From positions 27,283,857 to 27,347,856 of the forward strand of contig CAMTDV010000013.1 in NCBI GenBank assembly GCA_947069175.1: a stretch of 64,000 nucleotides of DNA, written 5' to 3'. Shown here piece after piece: positions 23,758-34,959 of this stretch. How positions within the stretch are numbered: the stretch's first letter is position 1; every line of letters begins with the position of its first letter. The position numbers and the translations under genes are program-made. The notes under the pieces were generated by a model. That model did not search any database. It saw only the letters and a list, made by a program, of their open reading frames with translations, and had not been told where the DNA came from. Origin of the DNA: Scalesia atractyloides. Its lineage: Eukaryota > Streptophyta > Magnoliopsida > Asterales > Asteraceae.

Positions 23758-25074
23758 TTATCTTCGACAGGATTGGCGTTGATGTTGAAGACTCTTTCTC
23801 TTGCTGGTGGCCTCGCGGTTGGGTTTTTCTTGGTTTACTTGGTTAACTGGGTTTGATTGGGCTTGAGTGTTGATGACGTTAACCAATTGAGGGCATGTGT
23901 TTCGAAAGTGGGTAGGGTCGCCACAATTGAAACAAGCTCGAACATATGGGAACATGGGGTATTGGGGTGGTTGATAGGTTTGGGCCATGGTTTGAGTAGG
24001 GGGAGAGATTTGGTTTTGAAAGGTGCGGCAAACCTTGCTCAAATGACCATAGCGTCCACAAGTTGCACATAGTCGACAAGGTAAAGTAAGGGGATGGTGG
24101 TAAAAACAGTTGTTGCATCGAGGGTGAGGTCCAAGATATGGTTTCTTATTTGGGTAAGTTGAGTTGGGTGCCACTTGGGTGATTGGGATAGCTTGGATGG
24201 GTATGGCGTGTGAAATTGGTTGATTCCGTTGGATAGCAGCGAAAAGTTGCCCGTCTCTTTTTCTCTTAGGATTGGGTTGAGAAGGGGATTCGTTTTGGGT
24301 GGAGTCGGAGGTTTCAGTCGATTCTTTATCCTTCTTCTTCTCCTCCTTGAAGTCTTTGTTTCGGATTCGATTCTCGGTGAGCTCTGTTGCTAGCTCCATT
24401 GCTGCTTCCAAAGTTGCAGGCGAGGTACTTATTACAGGGTCTTGAATCCTTGACGGAAGACCACGAATGTAGTGTTCGATCAAACGGTAGAGGGGAGTGA
24501 ACATGTTGGGAACCATTTGATGTAACTCGAGGAATCTTTTGTTGTATGTGGTGTGGTCTCCTTCCTTTTGCTTCAACGAATAAAATTCATCTTCTAATTT
24601 CTTGATTTCGCTCCTTGGGCAAAATCGTCTGGTCATGATTTCCTTCAATTCATTCCAAGTTAAAGTCATAACATCGTCGACGCCTCGTTTGGCCTTCTCT
24701 GTATTCCACCAAGTAAGTGCTATTCCATATAAACGACCAGTAGCATAACGCACTTTGCGATCATCGGGGCAATCGCAATTTAGAAAGGTGTTCTCCATTT
24801 CTTCAAACCAATGGAGGAGAGCGGTGACGCCTTCAGTCCCTTTGTATTTCGGAGGGTCGCATGATTTGAAATGCTTGTAGGTGCATTTAGTGGTATTTGG
24901 GGAAGAGTTGATAATGTTTTGGTTTTCTTGATTGACAGGATTAGCGGTAAGTGCTTGTTGTACTTGGATTACTATGTTGGGTATTACGGCAGCCATTTGT
25001 TGAGCGATTAGGGCAGCCAAGCGTTCGCGGGCTTTTCCTGCTCTCATCTTCCTACGGGTGAGGTTAGAAGACAT
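23758..25074 (-). CDS. Gag protein of element B
   Basis: An uninterrupted 438-codon frame. Residues about 60-230 form a Ty3/gypsy retrotransposon Gag core (for example YGIALTWWNTEKAKRG, FCPRSEIKKLEDEFYSLKQ, LIEHYIRGLP). A basic linker follows, then zinc knuckles near CNNCFYHH, CATCGRYGHLSKVC and CFNCGDPTHFRNTC. Gag would coat and package the RNA in virus-like particles. Near the C-terminus a probable one-base slip in an AAAAACCC run moves the frame off the NINANPVEDN ending kept in element C, and the frame stops at 23758. No protease follows; in autonomous gypsy elements a protease domain normally comes here. The start is the first ATG, with the MSSNLTRRKMRAGK start matching element C's MSSSLSRRSMRSGK. 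Confidence 0.9.
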   Translation of the reverse strand: MSSNLTRRKMRAGKARERLAALIAQQMAAVIPNIVIQVQQALTANPVNQENQNIINSSPNTTKCTYKHFKSCDPPKYKGTEGVTALLHWFEEMENTFLNCDCPDDRKVRYATGRLYGIALTWWNTEKAKRGVDDVMTLTWNELKEIMTRRFCPRSEIKKLEDEFYSLKQKEGDHTTYNKRFLELHQMVPNMFTPLYRLIEHYIRGLPSRIQDPVISTSPATLEAAMELATELTENRIRNKDFKEEKKKDKESTETSDSTQNESPSQPNPKRKRDGQLFAAIQRNQPISHAIPIQAIPITQVAPNSTYPNKKPYLGPHPRCNNCFYHHPLTLPCRLCATCGRYGHLSKVCRTFQNQISPPTQTMAQTYQPPQYPMFPYVRACFNCGDPTHFRNTCPQLVNVINTQAQSNPVNQVNQEKPNREATSKRKSLQHQRQSCRR

Positions 25075-25836
25075 CTACCAGGAATACATGTCAAGAGTAT
25101 GAGTTGGATGCTTTTGGGATCATGGGTCGCATTAGGAATGAACAATCATAAAATAATTATAGAAAAATAAATCTACTACATCCATAGGATGTCTTGGGCT
25201 TTGCTCGCCATTAGGCCCTACATGCCGCCATACTTTACCTTTGTAATCATGTGGGCCCCCATGAATACCGGTTTTCATATGGTTCGCACGGGTTTGCCTG
25301 GTTGCGTACACTAAAACCCGGAGAAAATCGAGAAATATGTATACAACGTGTGATATTCGGAATGTGTCCAGGTGTAGACACGGTGACACCTCAAAGTGGG
25401 GTTAGTTCGAACGACGTTTGGTGTGGCATGCTTTGGCCTAATAGGTCCTTCGCACTCTCATCGTTGGTCCCCAGGTAGGCAAACTGGTCCGTTATATTGG
25501 ATTTATACGAATGCCAACCTAGACAGGACGTTCCGACTACCGGTACTTGTACCCTTCCAGTTACTACATGCCCGTCGCAGAACTTACTTTGATGAGATTT
25601 GAAATTGCAACAAAATCTTTGAATAATGAGAGTATGAAAATGAATTGAATATATGAACATTGATATATGTATAATGAATATGTATGTAAGCATGTATGTT
25701 TGACTGTAAGTATAATCAAATATGAAACAAATAAATATCACAAGTTTGTATGTAACCACCTAATCAATTAAAATTTAGGCAGACTATAGTATAGGCTCTA
25801 AGGGTCTAATAACCTATCCTATATCCCTATAGTCAT
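25075..25836 (-). other. 5' leader region of element B
   Basis: Non-coding stretch between PBS and gag. It shares long blocks with element C (46866-47693), including TTTGGCCTAATAGGTCCTTC and CCTAGACAGGACGTTCC, and shorter ones with element A. It is the likely home of packaging signals, by position only. Confidence 0.6.
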
Positions 25837-25849
25837 GGCTCTGATACCA
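25837..25849 (-). promoter_or_regulatory. primer binding site of element B (initiator tRNA-Met)
   Basis: Plus strand GGCTCTGATACCA, the complement of TGGTATCAGAGCC, three bases from the LTR edge. Confidence 0.92.
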
Positions 25850-26902
25850 ATCTATCACACCCCGACCCGCAGCGGAAAAGGTGACCGGGGCATGATTGGG
25901 TTATCATCAAAGCTCATGACATTTATTATACGTTTCATATTCATTAATACAATTTAATGGAAATTTACAATAAATATTACAACATGTTCTAACTATCAAT
26001 CTAAGCTTCTTTGTTCTCTTCTAAGGCATTTCCTATGTTTTCCTTGCTTCAACTTTTCACCTGTATCATGTGTAAAAGGGTTTTTGGATCAACAAAAAGT
26101 TGGCGAGTGAATCCTATGGAAAACATTTGAACAAGTTTATTTAATTGATTATGAAATGAGTGCACAACCACACATGAGTAAAAATAGATGTAAACTTACT
26201 CAACAATCATTAGATATTAAATAAAGCACACATGAACAATAATGGGACGTTTAGAGGCACGCGTTGCTCAACTCGTCTCTCACGAGGAACTAATGGGCCT
26301 AATGAATGAATTGCATAAACATGATAATATGAAAGACATAACTACAAACAATATAAACTCAATGATACACACATGAACAATAATGGATTGGTTTTGAGGC
26401 ACGCGTTGCTCACTCGCCTCCCACGAGGAACTGATGGGCTTAATGAATGAATTTTATATAATTTGACAAAATGAAATAAGTAATCACAACAATATAAACA
26501 ATCTAAGTTTAGATCACGATATGGTATGGCACAAGTTTAAATAAACGAGTTAATTATTTTGTGACACATGACACACCCCAAGACGTGTAATTAAAAAGGG
26601 GAGTTGTAAGATTCACTCACAGTGGGTGCGTTCGGTTGATGATGTTGAATGCACGCGAAGTGGTTTTAACCACGAGTGAAATTAACCTAGATAAATAGCA
26701 TTATGGTTCGGTAAGTAAACGGATTTTATTAGTCCATTTTAGTAGGATTGTTGGGTGTATTTTTGTGAGTTTAAGGCTATTTTCTAACCCTAAAAATGTT
26801 ATTTTTAAGTATTTTTAATTGATTTTTAATTAAAATAAATAAATAAAAATAATAAAAAAATTTGACTTTTTTGACCGTTGACCGGTTCGTATGCGAGTAT
26901 AT

Positions 26903-26975
26903 GTGCGCTGAGTGAGGCTCGAACCCGAGACCTCCCGTACGCGTGCACGCAGCTCTACCAACTGAGCTACGTGTC
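26903..26975 (-). other. tRNA-like module A, right LTR of element B
   Basis: Identical in box A (TAGCTCAGTTGGTAG) and box B to the left copy. Confidence 0.75.
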
Positions 26976-27076
26976 TAACCCGAAATATTTCTGTTTTTAA
27001 TTATATTTATATATTAATTAGATTAATCGAAAATCATTTATTTTAAAAATGATTTAACTGAATCGGATCGGTGCGC

Positions 27077-27146
27077 TCCACAGGTCTCGAACCCGGGACC
27101 TGTGGGTTGAGTTAACACACAGTCCACCGCTGGACTGTGTGTTTAA
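27077..27146 (-). other. tRNA-like module B, right LTR of element B
   Basis: Here the box B region sits in a perfect 9-bp stem, CCACAGGTC/GACCTGTGG; the left LTR copy has lost two bases and the lower stem. Confidence 0.65.
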
Positions 27147-27244
27147 CATGTTATATAAACCGATTTTTATTATACTTAAATACAAACTAAGTACTTTCAT
27201 TTCTGACTTATTAAAAAGGTAAATAATTGTCCGAGTCGGTGCAG

Positions 27245-27313
27245 TAGACCGGACTCGAACTCGTGACGTGTGATTTAAACATCCACACAGTCCACCGCTG
27301 GACTGTGTGTCTA
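27245..27313 (-). other. tRNA-like module C, right LTR of element B
   Basis: CAGTCCAGCGGTGGACTGTG start and GAGTTCGAGTCC box B, as in the left LTR. Confidence 0.6.
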
Positions 27314-27410
27314 TCTTGGTTATATTTCCGATTATTATTATACTTAACATATATATGAAATGAATCCGGTTCAGTTAACAAAAATGACATTTTTATTAAG
27401 GCAGCGTGTG

Positions 27411-27485
27411 TGGGGCAAGATTCGAACTCGAGACGTTAGTGTGTTTATTGTGCACACAGTCCACCGCTGGACTGTGTGTCTAACC
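27411..27485 (-). other. tRNA-like module D, right LTR of element B
   Basis: Same motifs and order as module D of the left LTR. Confidence 0.6.
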
Positions 27486-28184
27486 CGAGTAATAACTTGA
27501 TTTTAATTAAACTTATACATTACAGATACTTCGTCTTCTTCGTCCGTTTTTAACCAGAATCGGAAATCCGACTGGTTCAATGTTTTAATCGGTTTCTTTA
27601 TCGTTTTTTAGTTAATTACAGGTTAGATTAAATAAAAAGAAGGAACGATTTAAGCGTGAGGTATACCGACTGGATTCCTCTGTTTTCCGGCAGAACTCCG
27701 GCGACAGTATCAGGTTCCGGCGTCGTGTGTCTTGCAGCAATGAGTCTTCAGAAAGCTTGAAAAGGATGTGGGTGACTTCGGTATAAGCTCAGGGGGTTTA
27801 GTAAGGTTTATAAGTGGAGGGTTCGGTTTTCCGGCGAGGTACAACAGTTTTCCGGCGAGTGAGTTTTCGCCGAGAAAGGGTGCGGTTTTGAGCGAAAATG
27901 TTTGCAGAGGTTCGAGGGGGTATTTATAAGACAGGTTATCGATGAACTTGGTCCGATTTCCGACTTGATTCGTCGGTTATAATTTCTCCGGCGGTTATAG
28001 TTTGTGTCGCGGACTCAGACGTCGGTTATAACCGATGTGTGTTTAAAGTTTAGGTTATAACTGAAGGAATCGTTAATTTATTGGCGAGATCGTCGGGATT
28101 TCCGACGACTGCATTTGGGCGCCGGTTTTGAATTCGGAAAGTCTTGTTATGAATTAAATGATTCTAACCTTTAATAAAGAATAC

Positions 28185-28282
28185 AAGTGGCGCAATGGTT
28201 GGAGAGTTGTGCGATAAAACTGTTGAACCGTGACCCGGCGAATGACCCGGGTTCGAAACCCGGCAGAGCCAAATTGTTTTTA
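28185..28282 (+). other. tRNA-like module E with T-run, right LTR of element B
   Basis: Box A reads TGGCGCAATGGTTGG (one change), the T-arm CCGGGTTCGAAACCCGG is intact, and TTTTT follows. Confidence 0.7.
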
Positions 28283-28455
28283 TTTTCTTATTTTTAACAT
28301 TTTTTCAAAAACAAATTATATATTCCAATATAATAATTGATTATGTATCGTTTAAAATTATTTTGGGCATTAAATTCGCAACGAAATTTTTAACTGATTG
28401 TTCGGTTAATAAACGGAGCGGGTTTGGTAAAATCCGTTTTTTGACGGATGTTACA

Positions 28456-29660
28456 ATAACATTCCCGACGATGCATCATATAGCGTTCCCGGTTATCAAT
28501 CACCGGAACATGTGAGTGTTCATTCGGAATACTCGGACGATGGAGGTAATTATAACGAACGGGTTGTAGAGGACGAATGGGGAGATAATAATGTGGGGAA
28601 CTTCTATAATGCTCGGGGATTTGAGTATGAAGATTTTGACTATCAAAACACCGATTTTGTGGGGAACAACGAAGGTTATGGTTACGATTAACGTCGAAAC
28701 GATGGGTACGACAACAACCGTCAACCACGAAACAACCAAAGGAACCGGAATGACGGGAATTACAATTACAATAAAAATGTCAACCGAAATCGGATTCCAA
28801 AATTCGTGGGTGGCGGTAATCAAGGCGGTGATCAGGGTGGTGATCAAAGAGGTAATAATCGGCCGATGAATCAAGTAGTTAATGTTCCACGTCGTCAACA
28901 ACAAGTCCCAAGAGGTATTAATGGGCGATTTAGACCGGTGGTCACAGAAAACGACTCACCAATTGTGCCAACGCCTCGAGGGAGAAGGTCATTCGAGTGC
29001 AAACCTAATTACATCAACATCTACCTCATTTCAATGGTAGGACTAATGACGAACCATACACTCACTTGGCAGAATTTTCTGCCATATGTGGCATAATCAG
29101 GGGCCATAACTTTGAGATTGAAGAGGTGAAGCTGAGACTCTTCCAATTCTCCTTCAAAGATAAAGCCAAGCAATGGTTCCTCACACTTTCGGCGAATAGT
29201 ATTCATAGTTGGGTAGAGATGCAACAAGTTTTTCTGGATGAATACTATTCAATTGCGAAGACCGATGATGCAAGGGATGAAATTCAGTCATTTAGACAAT
29301 ATTCAGGAGAGTTGCTAAATGAAGCGTTGACACGTTTCAAATAGTTGGTTTGGAAATGCCCACATAATCAAATTCCGAGGTGGGAATTATTGAAGTGTTT
29401 TGTAAGAGGGTTGGATGCCGATGACCATAAGTACTTGCAATCGGCAAGTAACGCCACCTTGTTGAACAACCGTGAAGAGGATGATTAGGAATTCTTGGAA
29501 AGAATGAGCAAGAATTCCAAGGCGGTTGCAATGGCGGATCGGGCTAAAAAGCATCTCGTTTCCCGATCTCTTCCCGACCTTGATTCAAGTGCTAAAGATC
29601 GGATTGCTAGTTGTTGGAGCGGTTCAATTTGCGGTTTGTGAAGATTGCGGAGATATTGGT
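28456..29660 (+). pseudogene. Athila-like gag, C-terminal part
   Basis: It resumes the gag cut at 19310. An N/R/Q-rich stretch (28680-28980) is followed by the gag core in frame 29066-29344 (LRLFQFSFKDKAKQWFLTL, DEYYSIAKTDDARDEIQSF), a TAG at 29341, and further core pieces (CFVRGLDADDHKYL) before several stops. Confidence 0.85.
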
Positions 29661-30179
29661 CATAGGACCGAGGAGTGACAACTTAGTATGGCACATACTA
29701 CCGAAGAGGTGAGCTAAGTGTATGGAGAGAGAAAACAGTTTGACATGAACTCCAACACTTACCATCGAGTTTGAGAAATCATCCAATTTTCGGTATGGTA
29801 ATGCTTCGAATCAAATGAACCCGAATTTCCAATCGGGAAATCAAGGTGATGGTCCCCATCCCGAAGGCTAAGAAAAAGGGTGTGGAGGTTAAACCGCCCC
29901 TTATCCCGAAGCTTTGTTGGGACCATCCAAAAAAGTGGTAAACAAACATGGTCCCCATCAAGAAGAGATGTGGGAAATTTTTAAACAAGTAAAAATAAAT
30001 TTACCACTTTTGGATGCTATTAACAAGTGCCTTCATATGCTAGGTACTTGAAAGATTTGTGTACCAAGAGACGACTCACAAGTTTCCAAAAAACTTGACT
30101 TGACTGGAAAAGTGAGCTCGATTCTTTCGAGTGCACTACCACCCAAGTTACAAGATCCGGAAAGCCTATTATCTCTATT

Positions 30180-30500
30180 CAAGTTGGAGAATTTAAAATG
30201 ACACGGGCACTCTTGGATCTTCGGGCGAGTGTGAGTATTCTGCCGGGTAGTCTATATGACCAATATGAGTTTGGTCCACTTCAAGCGGGCCAACACCACT
30301 GTGGTGTTAGCCGATTTGACTCCTAAATTACCCCGTGGGACAGTCATGGATGTAATTGTCAAAATCGAGGACTTTTACTATCCGCTGGATTTTCCAGTGC
30401 TCGAATACGTCTTGTTGGACCGAACCAAGCAACCAACGGTTATTCTCGGTCGACCATTTTTGGCAACATCAAATGACCAAATTAATTGTAAATGGGTACG
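30180..30500 (+). pseudogene. Athila-like protease remnant
   Basis: LLDLRASVSILP at 30211-30246 is the aspartic protease active-site region, with Arg where Gly of D-(S/L)-G-A-S is expected. Downstream, VLLDRTKQPTVILGRPFLAT matches the C-terminal part of gypsy proteases in another frame. Confidence 0.75.
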
Positions 30501-30764
30501 GTCGACATGACATTCGTAACCGTCCGTTGCGTTAAATATTTTTTAGGACTAACGGATCCTCTAGTTAGCGACGAATGCTATATGGCAGACGTTGTTGACG
30601 AGTGCATACCTCTTTGCGACATGGGTGTCGAGGAGGGAAACACAATAGAGGAGTATTTTATGTTTGACAGGTTGCAAACAGAGACAAATCGGAGCATAGA
30701 TGAAGAGGAGAGGAAACTGGAGGTGATGGCAGTAAAGGAAGGATGACCATCTTGGACACACCAA

Positions 30765-31850
30765 GTGGAAAGTTTTCCCGAGAAGATTGACACCAAGCTG
30801 AAGCCATCATTGGTAAAGCCTCCGATTGTGGAATTAAAGGTGTTGCCCAAGCATTTGAAATATGCTTATGTGGGTGAGGGCAACACACTACCGGTCATCA
30901 TTGCATCAAATTCGACTGAGGCGCAAAATAGAGCAGCTATTGGGTGGACCATTGCAGATCTGAAGGGAATTAGTCCCTCCGTGGTGATGCATAAGATCAT
31001 CACTGAAGATGGTATTGCTCCTTCTCGTGACGCACAACGGAGGTTGAATCCGAATATGCGAGATGTGGTCAAGAAGGAGGTACTTAAGTGGCTAGATGCG
31101 AGTATTATATACCCTATTTCTGATGGCCAATGGGTGAGCCCTACGTAAACTGTTCCCAAAAAGGCATGCATTCAAGTCGTCACAAATGACGTACGTGAAG
31201 AGGTCGCCACTTGGCCGGTAATCAGATGGCGTATTTGTATTGATTATAGGAAGTTGAATTCCGCAATTTCCAAAGACCATTTCCTTTACCCTTTATTGAT
31301 CAAATTGTTGAGATGTTAGCGGGTCAAAAATATTATTGTTTCTTGGATGGGTATTCGGGTTATAATCAAATTGCTATCCATCCGGACGATCAAGCTAAGA
31401 CTACATTTACTTGCCCATATGGTACCTTCGCATAGGCGAATGCCATTTGGGTTATGTATGCCCCGCCACCTTTCAAAGGTGCATGATGAGTATCTTTTCA
31501 GATATGGTGGGGGAGTCATTAGAGATCTTCATGGATGACTTCTCAATTTTTGGGTCATCATTTGATGTTTGCCTTGACCAACTGGAAAAAGGTTTTGACA
31601 AGATGTTGTTGAGAAAAATTTAGTTTTGAGTTGGGAGAAGATCCATTTTATGGTTCAAGATGAAATTGTATTGGGACACGTGGTGTCGAGTCGTGGGATA
31701 GAGGTCGATCGGGCAAAAGTGCAAGTTATCTCTACTTTGCCATATCCAACGAGTGTTAAGGGTATTAGATCGTTTTTGGGTCATGCGGGTTTTTACAGAC
31801 GGTTTATAAAGGGGTTTACTGATATAACCAAACCCTGATGTAACTTATTG
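30765..31850 (+). pseudogene. Athila-like reverse transcriptase remnant
   Basis: RT motifs occur in order over shifting frames: DASIIYPISDGQWVSP, WRICIDYRKLNSA, YYCFLDGYSGYNQI, MPFGLC and the catalytic FMDDF at 31528-31542, then VSSRGIEVDRAKV and GFYRRFIKGF. Stops at 31146, 31434 and 31622 and frame changes inactivate it. Confidence 0.88.
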
Positions 31851-32345
31851 TTAAAAGACCAACCATTTGACTTTAATAAGAATTGTCAAAATGTTTTTAA
31901 CGTGTTAAAAGAGAAGTTGGTTGAGGCCCAATCTTGCAATCACTGAATTGGTCTTTACTGTTCAAAATCATGTGTGATGCAAGTGACTATGTGGTGGGCG
32001 CCGTTTTGGGTCAAAGGGTAGAAAAGAAACCGTTTCTATATACTACGCGAGTAAGACTCTTTCAGATGCTCAGTTAAATTACACTACTACCGAGAAAGAG
32101 CTACTTGTGGTGGTATATGCATTGGATAAATTCCAGGCTTATATTTGGGTAACAAAGTAATTATATATTCTGACCATTCTGCTGTCAGGTACCTCATGGA
32201 AAAGAAGGATGCAAAGCAAAGATTAATCCGATGGTTTCTTTTGTTACAAGAATTTGATCTAGAGATACGGGATAAGAAGGGCAGTGAAATGTGGTTGCAG
32301 ACCATTTGTCCCGGTTGTTGGTGGAAGAGGGTTCTTCCCGTGTAG
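31851..32345 (+). pseudogene. Athila-like RNase H remnant
   Basis: MCDASDYVVGAVLGQR near 31970-32018 is the start of the RNase H fold, followed by YTTRVRLF, NKVIIYSDHSAVRYLMEKKD and the C-terminal VADHLSRL. Several frameshifts lie between the pieces. Confidence 0.8.
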
Positions 32346-33696
32346 AGATTAATGAATCTTTTCCAGATGAGCATATTTTAAACGTTTCAGTATTACCTTG
32401 GTTTGCTAACATTATTAATTATTTGGTGACAGGTGATTTACTGGCTCATTGGGATAGGAGGAGAAGATTGCACTTCCTTTCGCAAATCAAATATTACAAG
32501 TGGGAAGAACCAGATCTGTTCAAGACATGGCGGATCAAGTCGTGAGGAGATGCATACCTGAGGATGAGATCTCGAGTGTCTTGACGAACATGCATTCTTT
32601 TGCTTGTGGGGGCCTTTTAGTGGTCACAAAACAGGGCATAAAGTGCTCAATAGTGGCCTTTATTGGCCGACTATTTTTAAGGATGCTTTTAACTTGCTAA
32701 AAACTGTGTTGAGTGTCAAAAGTTAGGGGGCATTTCCAAGCGGGATGAGATGCCTATGCAACCGATTCTCATTGTTGATATTTTTGATGTATGCGGAATC
32801 GATTTCATGGGTCCATTCCCAAATCCACATGGGAATTTGTATATTTTGATGGTGGTAGATTATGTATCCAATGGGTCGAAGCAATCGCCACAAAAACAAA
32901 CGACCATATTGTTGTTTGCAATTTTGTTCAAACTAATATTATTTCTAGATTTAGGATTCCCCGAGTGATCATTAGTGAAGAGGGATCTCATTTCAAGAAT
33001 TTTAATTTCGGAAAATTACTAAAACGATATGTTGTTGACCATCAAATTGCTACCCTATACCATCCGCAAACAAGTGGTCAAGTGGAAGTGTCGAATAGGC
33101 AAATTAAAGAAATTTTGCAAAATACCGTTCGACCGGACCGTTAGGATTGGTCAACAGAGTTGAACGATGCTTTATGGGCCTATTTCGAATGGCACATAAG
33201 ACACCGATTGGCACTACATCTTACCACTTAGTTTACGTAAAAATTGTTACTTGCCGGTTGAACTTGTACATCGTGCTTTTTGGGCTATTAAAGAAGTTGT
33301 GATGCAGGTAAGGAACGCAAGTTGAAGTTGTGCGAATTGGAAGAACTTCAGGAGGAGGCATATGAGTGTGCTTTGAAATACAAGGATAATATGAAATAAG
33401 CACACAATGCCAAGTTGAAGCCGAAGGAATTCGTAGTGGGTCAAAAGGTTTGGCTATACAATTCAAGGCTCAAGTTTTTTCCCGGAAAGCTAAAGAGTAA
33501 GTGGATGGGCCCGTATGCGGTTACATGGGTCGGAAAGTTGGGTGATGTTACCATTGAGGACCGAAAGAATGGGTCAAAACAAACAGTCAAAGGTCATCGT
33601 CTTAAACCATGTCTCGATGGTAACAAGGAGAACAAAGAGACGAACACAGAATTGGTAAGCTTTTTGGTAAGCGGGCCAACTTATGCAGTCAATTAA
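32346..33696 (+). pseudogene. Athila-like integrase remnant
   Basis: Zinc-binding region remnants near 32580-32720 precede the core with GIDFMGPFPNPHGN (first Asp), IISEEGSHFKNF where the second catalytic Asp is Glu, and YHPQTSGQVEVSNRQIKEI (final Glu). The C-terminal KLKSKWMGPYAVTWV domain is in frame 33415-33696. Stops occur at 33142 and elsewhere. Confidence 0.85.
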
Positions 33697-34959
33697 AGGA
33701 GCAAGAACAATTGTATAGAGTTTTGTACCATGTTTATTGTTTGTGCGTATTGTTATGTATTTTAGCATTGTCGTTTCGTACTAATCTCTTTAATGTGTGA
33801 AGTTCGGATATTGCAAAACGGTCATGAAGACGTAAGGTACGTTATTAAACTTGTTTTGTGTATTGAGGACAATACACAATTATTCGGCGGGTTCTAGGAA
33901 TTGTAAACGATTAGTGTGTTTAATGATTGAGTTAGTTAAAAAAAGGGAAAATTGGGCATGCGTCGGCGACGGCCTGGTGACGGGGTTCTAGGCCGTCGCC
34001 GATGGTAAAGAAAAAGGGGTCGCCGGGTGCAACGTAGCGTAGACAGAGGATTAGGCTGTTGGAATTTTTGGCAAAATGGGGCATGCATCGGAGACGGTCC
34101 AAGGTACCGTCGGCGATGGTCCTTGGTTTGTGTGCCGACGCTGATTGAATTTTAGCGTGCAACTTTGGACCCGAACCATTTTAAACCATCCAAACTTGAC
34201 CCGAACTTCGTTTTAACCACATAACTAACTCGGGAGAACCTTATCTGACCCTTACCTCATTATAAACCACAAAATCTCTGCACTTATCTTCACCATAACC
34301 TACCAATTCCTTCATGTTCTTCATCTACCTCTCCAAGAACCCTAATCTTCAATCATTCATATCTCTTTCAATTCTTAACTAAATCAAGAAATTCTTGAGC
34401 CTATTTTGGGTAGATTTTCGAGAGGAACAAAACCCCTAACACGATCTTCATCAATTCTTGTCCGTTTGTAAGATTTTTGAACTTGAAGTTTCGGGTTCTT
34501 AAGCAAAAGTGTTCTTCAAGTGTTAATTTACATCTTTTCGTAGTTCTTTCGAATCTACAACACTAAAGGTATGATTTTTACTTGAATTTGAGCATGATTA
34601 TCATATGGTTTGTTAATTTCTTACGAATTTTAAACTTTTTGTTTAAGAGTGGGTTGTTTATTATGGAAGTGTATGATGTTCTAGCTTGAGTTTAGGCAAA
34701 CACTTGATTTGGGCGGGGGGTTGAACATGCAACAAGTATAGTGATGAAATTGCACTCGTTTGTTTGCATGATCGAACACAAACATGATGTTGAACCTTGT
34801 TAAAGTTTTATAAACTTAGGAATAAACAGTAAAGCTTGATAATTTGGATATTTAAATTAGTAATTTACATCTAATGAATTAAACGTGGTTCAACATTGCA
34901 TGTTGTGTTCATAGATATGAGTTGAATTGATGTTTAGAGTAAATTTTGATTGTTCTCGT
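33697..34959 (+). other. Athila spacer between pol and the third ORF
   Basis: Non-coding. It contains a perfect hairpin TTGTGTATTG-AGGA-CAATACACAA (33856-33879), a GC-rich hairpin at 33961-34004 (15-base arms with one G-U) and a weaker one near 34086-34117. An A/C-rich leader-like stretch (34200-34560) may precede a subgenomic or spliced message. Confidence 0.6.

Larger units (their letters stand above)
19311..28455 (-). mobile_element. element B: gag-only LTR retrotransposon with tRNA-like modules in its LTRs
   Basis: A 9145-bp insertion on the minus strand, flanked by ATAAC at 19306-19310 and 28456-28460. It has two 2.6-kb LTRs, an initiator-tRNA-Met PBS, a PPT and one long reading frame (Gag), with no protease, RT or integrase. 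This is the layout named TR-GAG in plant genomes. The LTRs look nearly identical, implying a recent insertion. Movement would need pol proteins from another element. Confidence 0.92.
25853..28455 (-). repeat. 5' LTR of element B
   Basis: A 2603-bp LTR almost identical to 19311-21891. Its inner edge reads TATCACACCCC instead of TGTCACACCCC, and it carries an extra 20-odd bp near 27838-27860 containing a second TTTTCCGGCGAG. All five tRNA-like modules are present. Confidence 0.93.
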
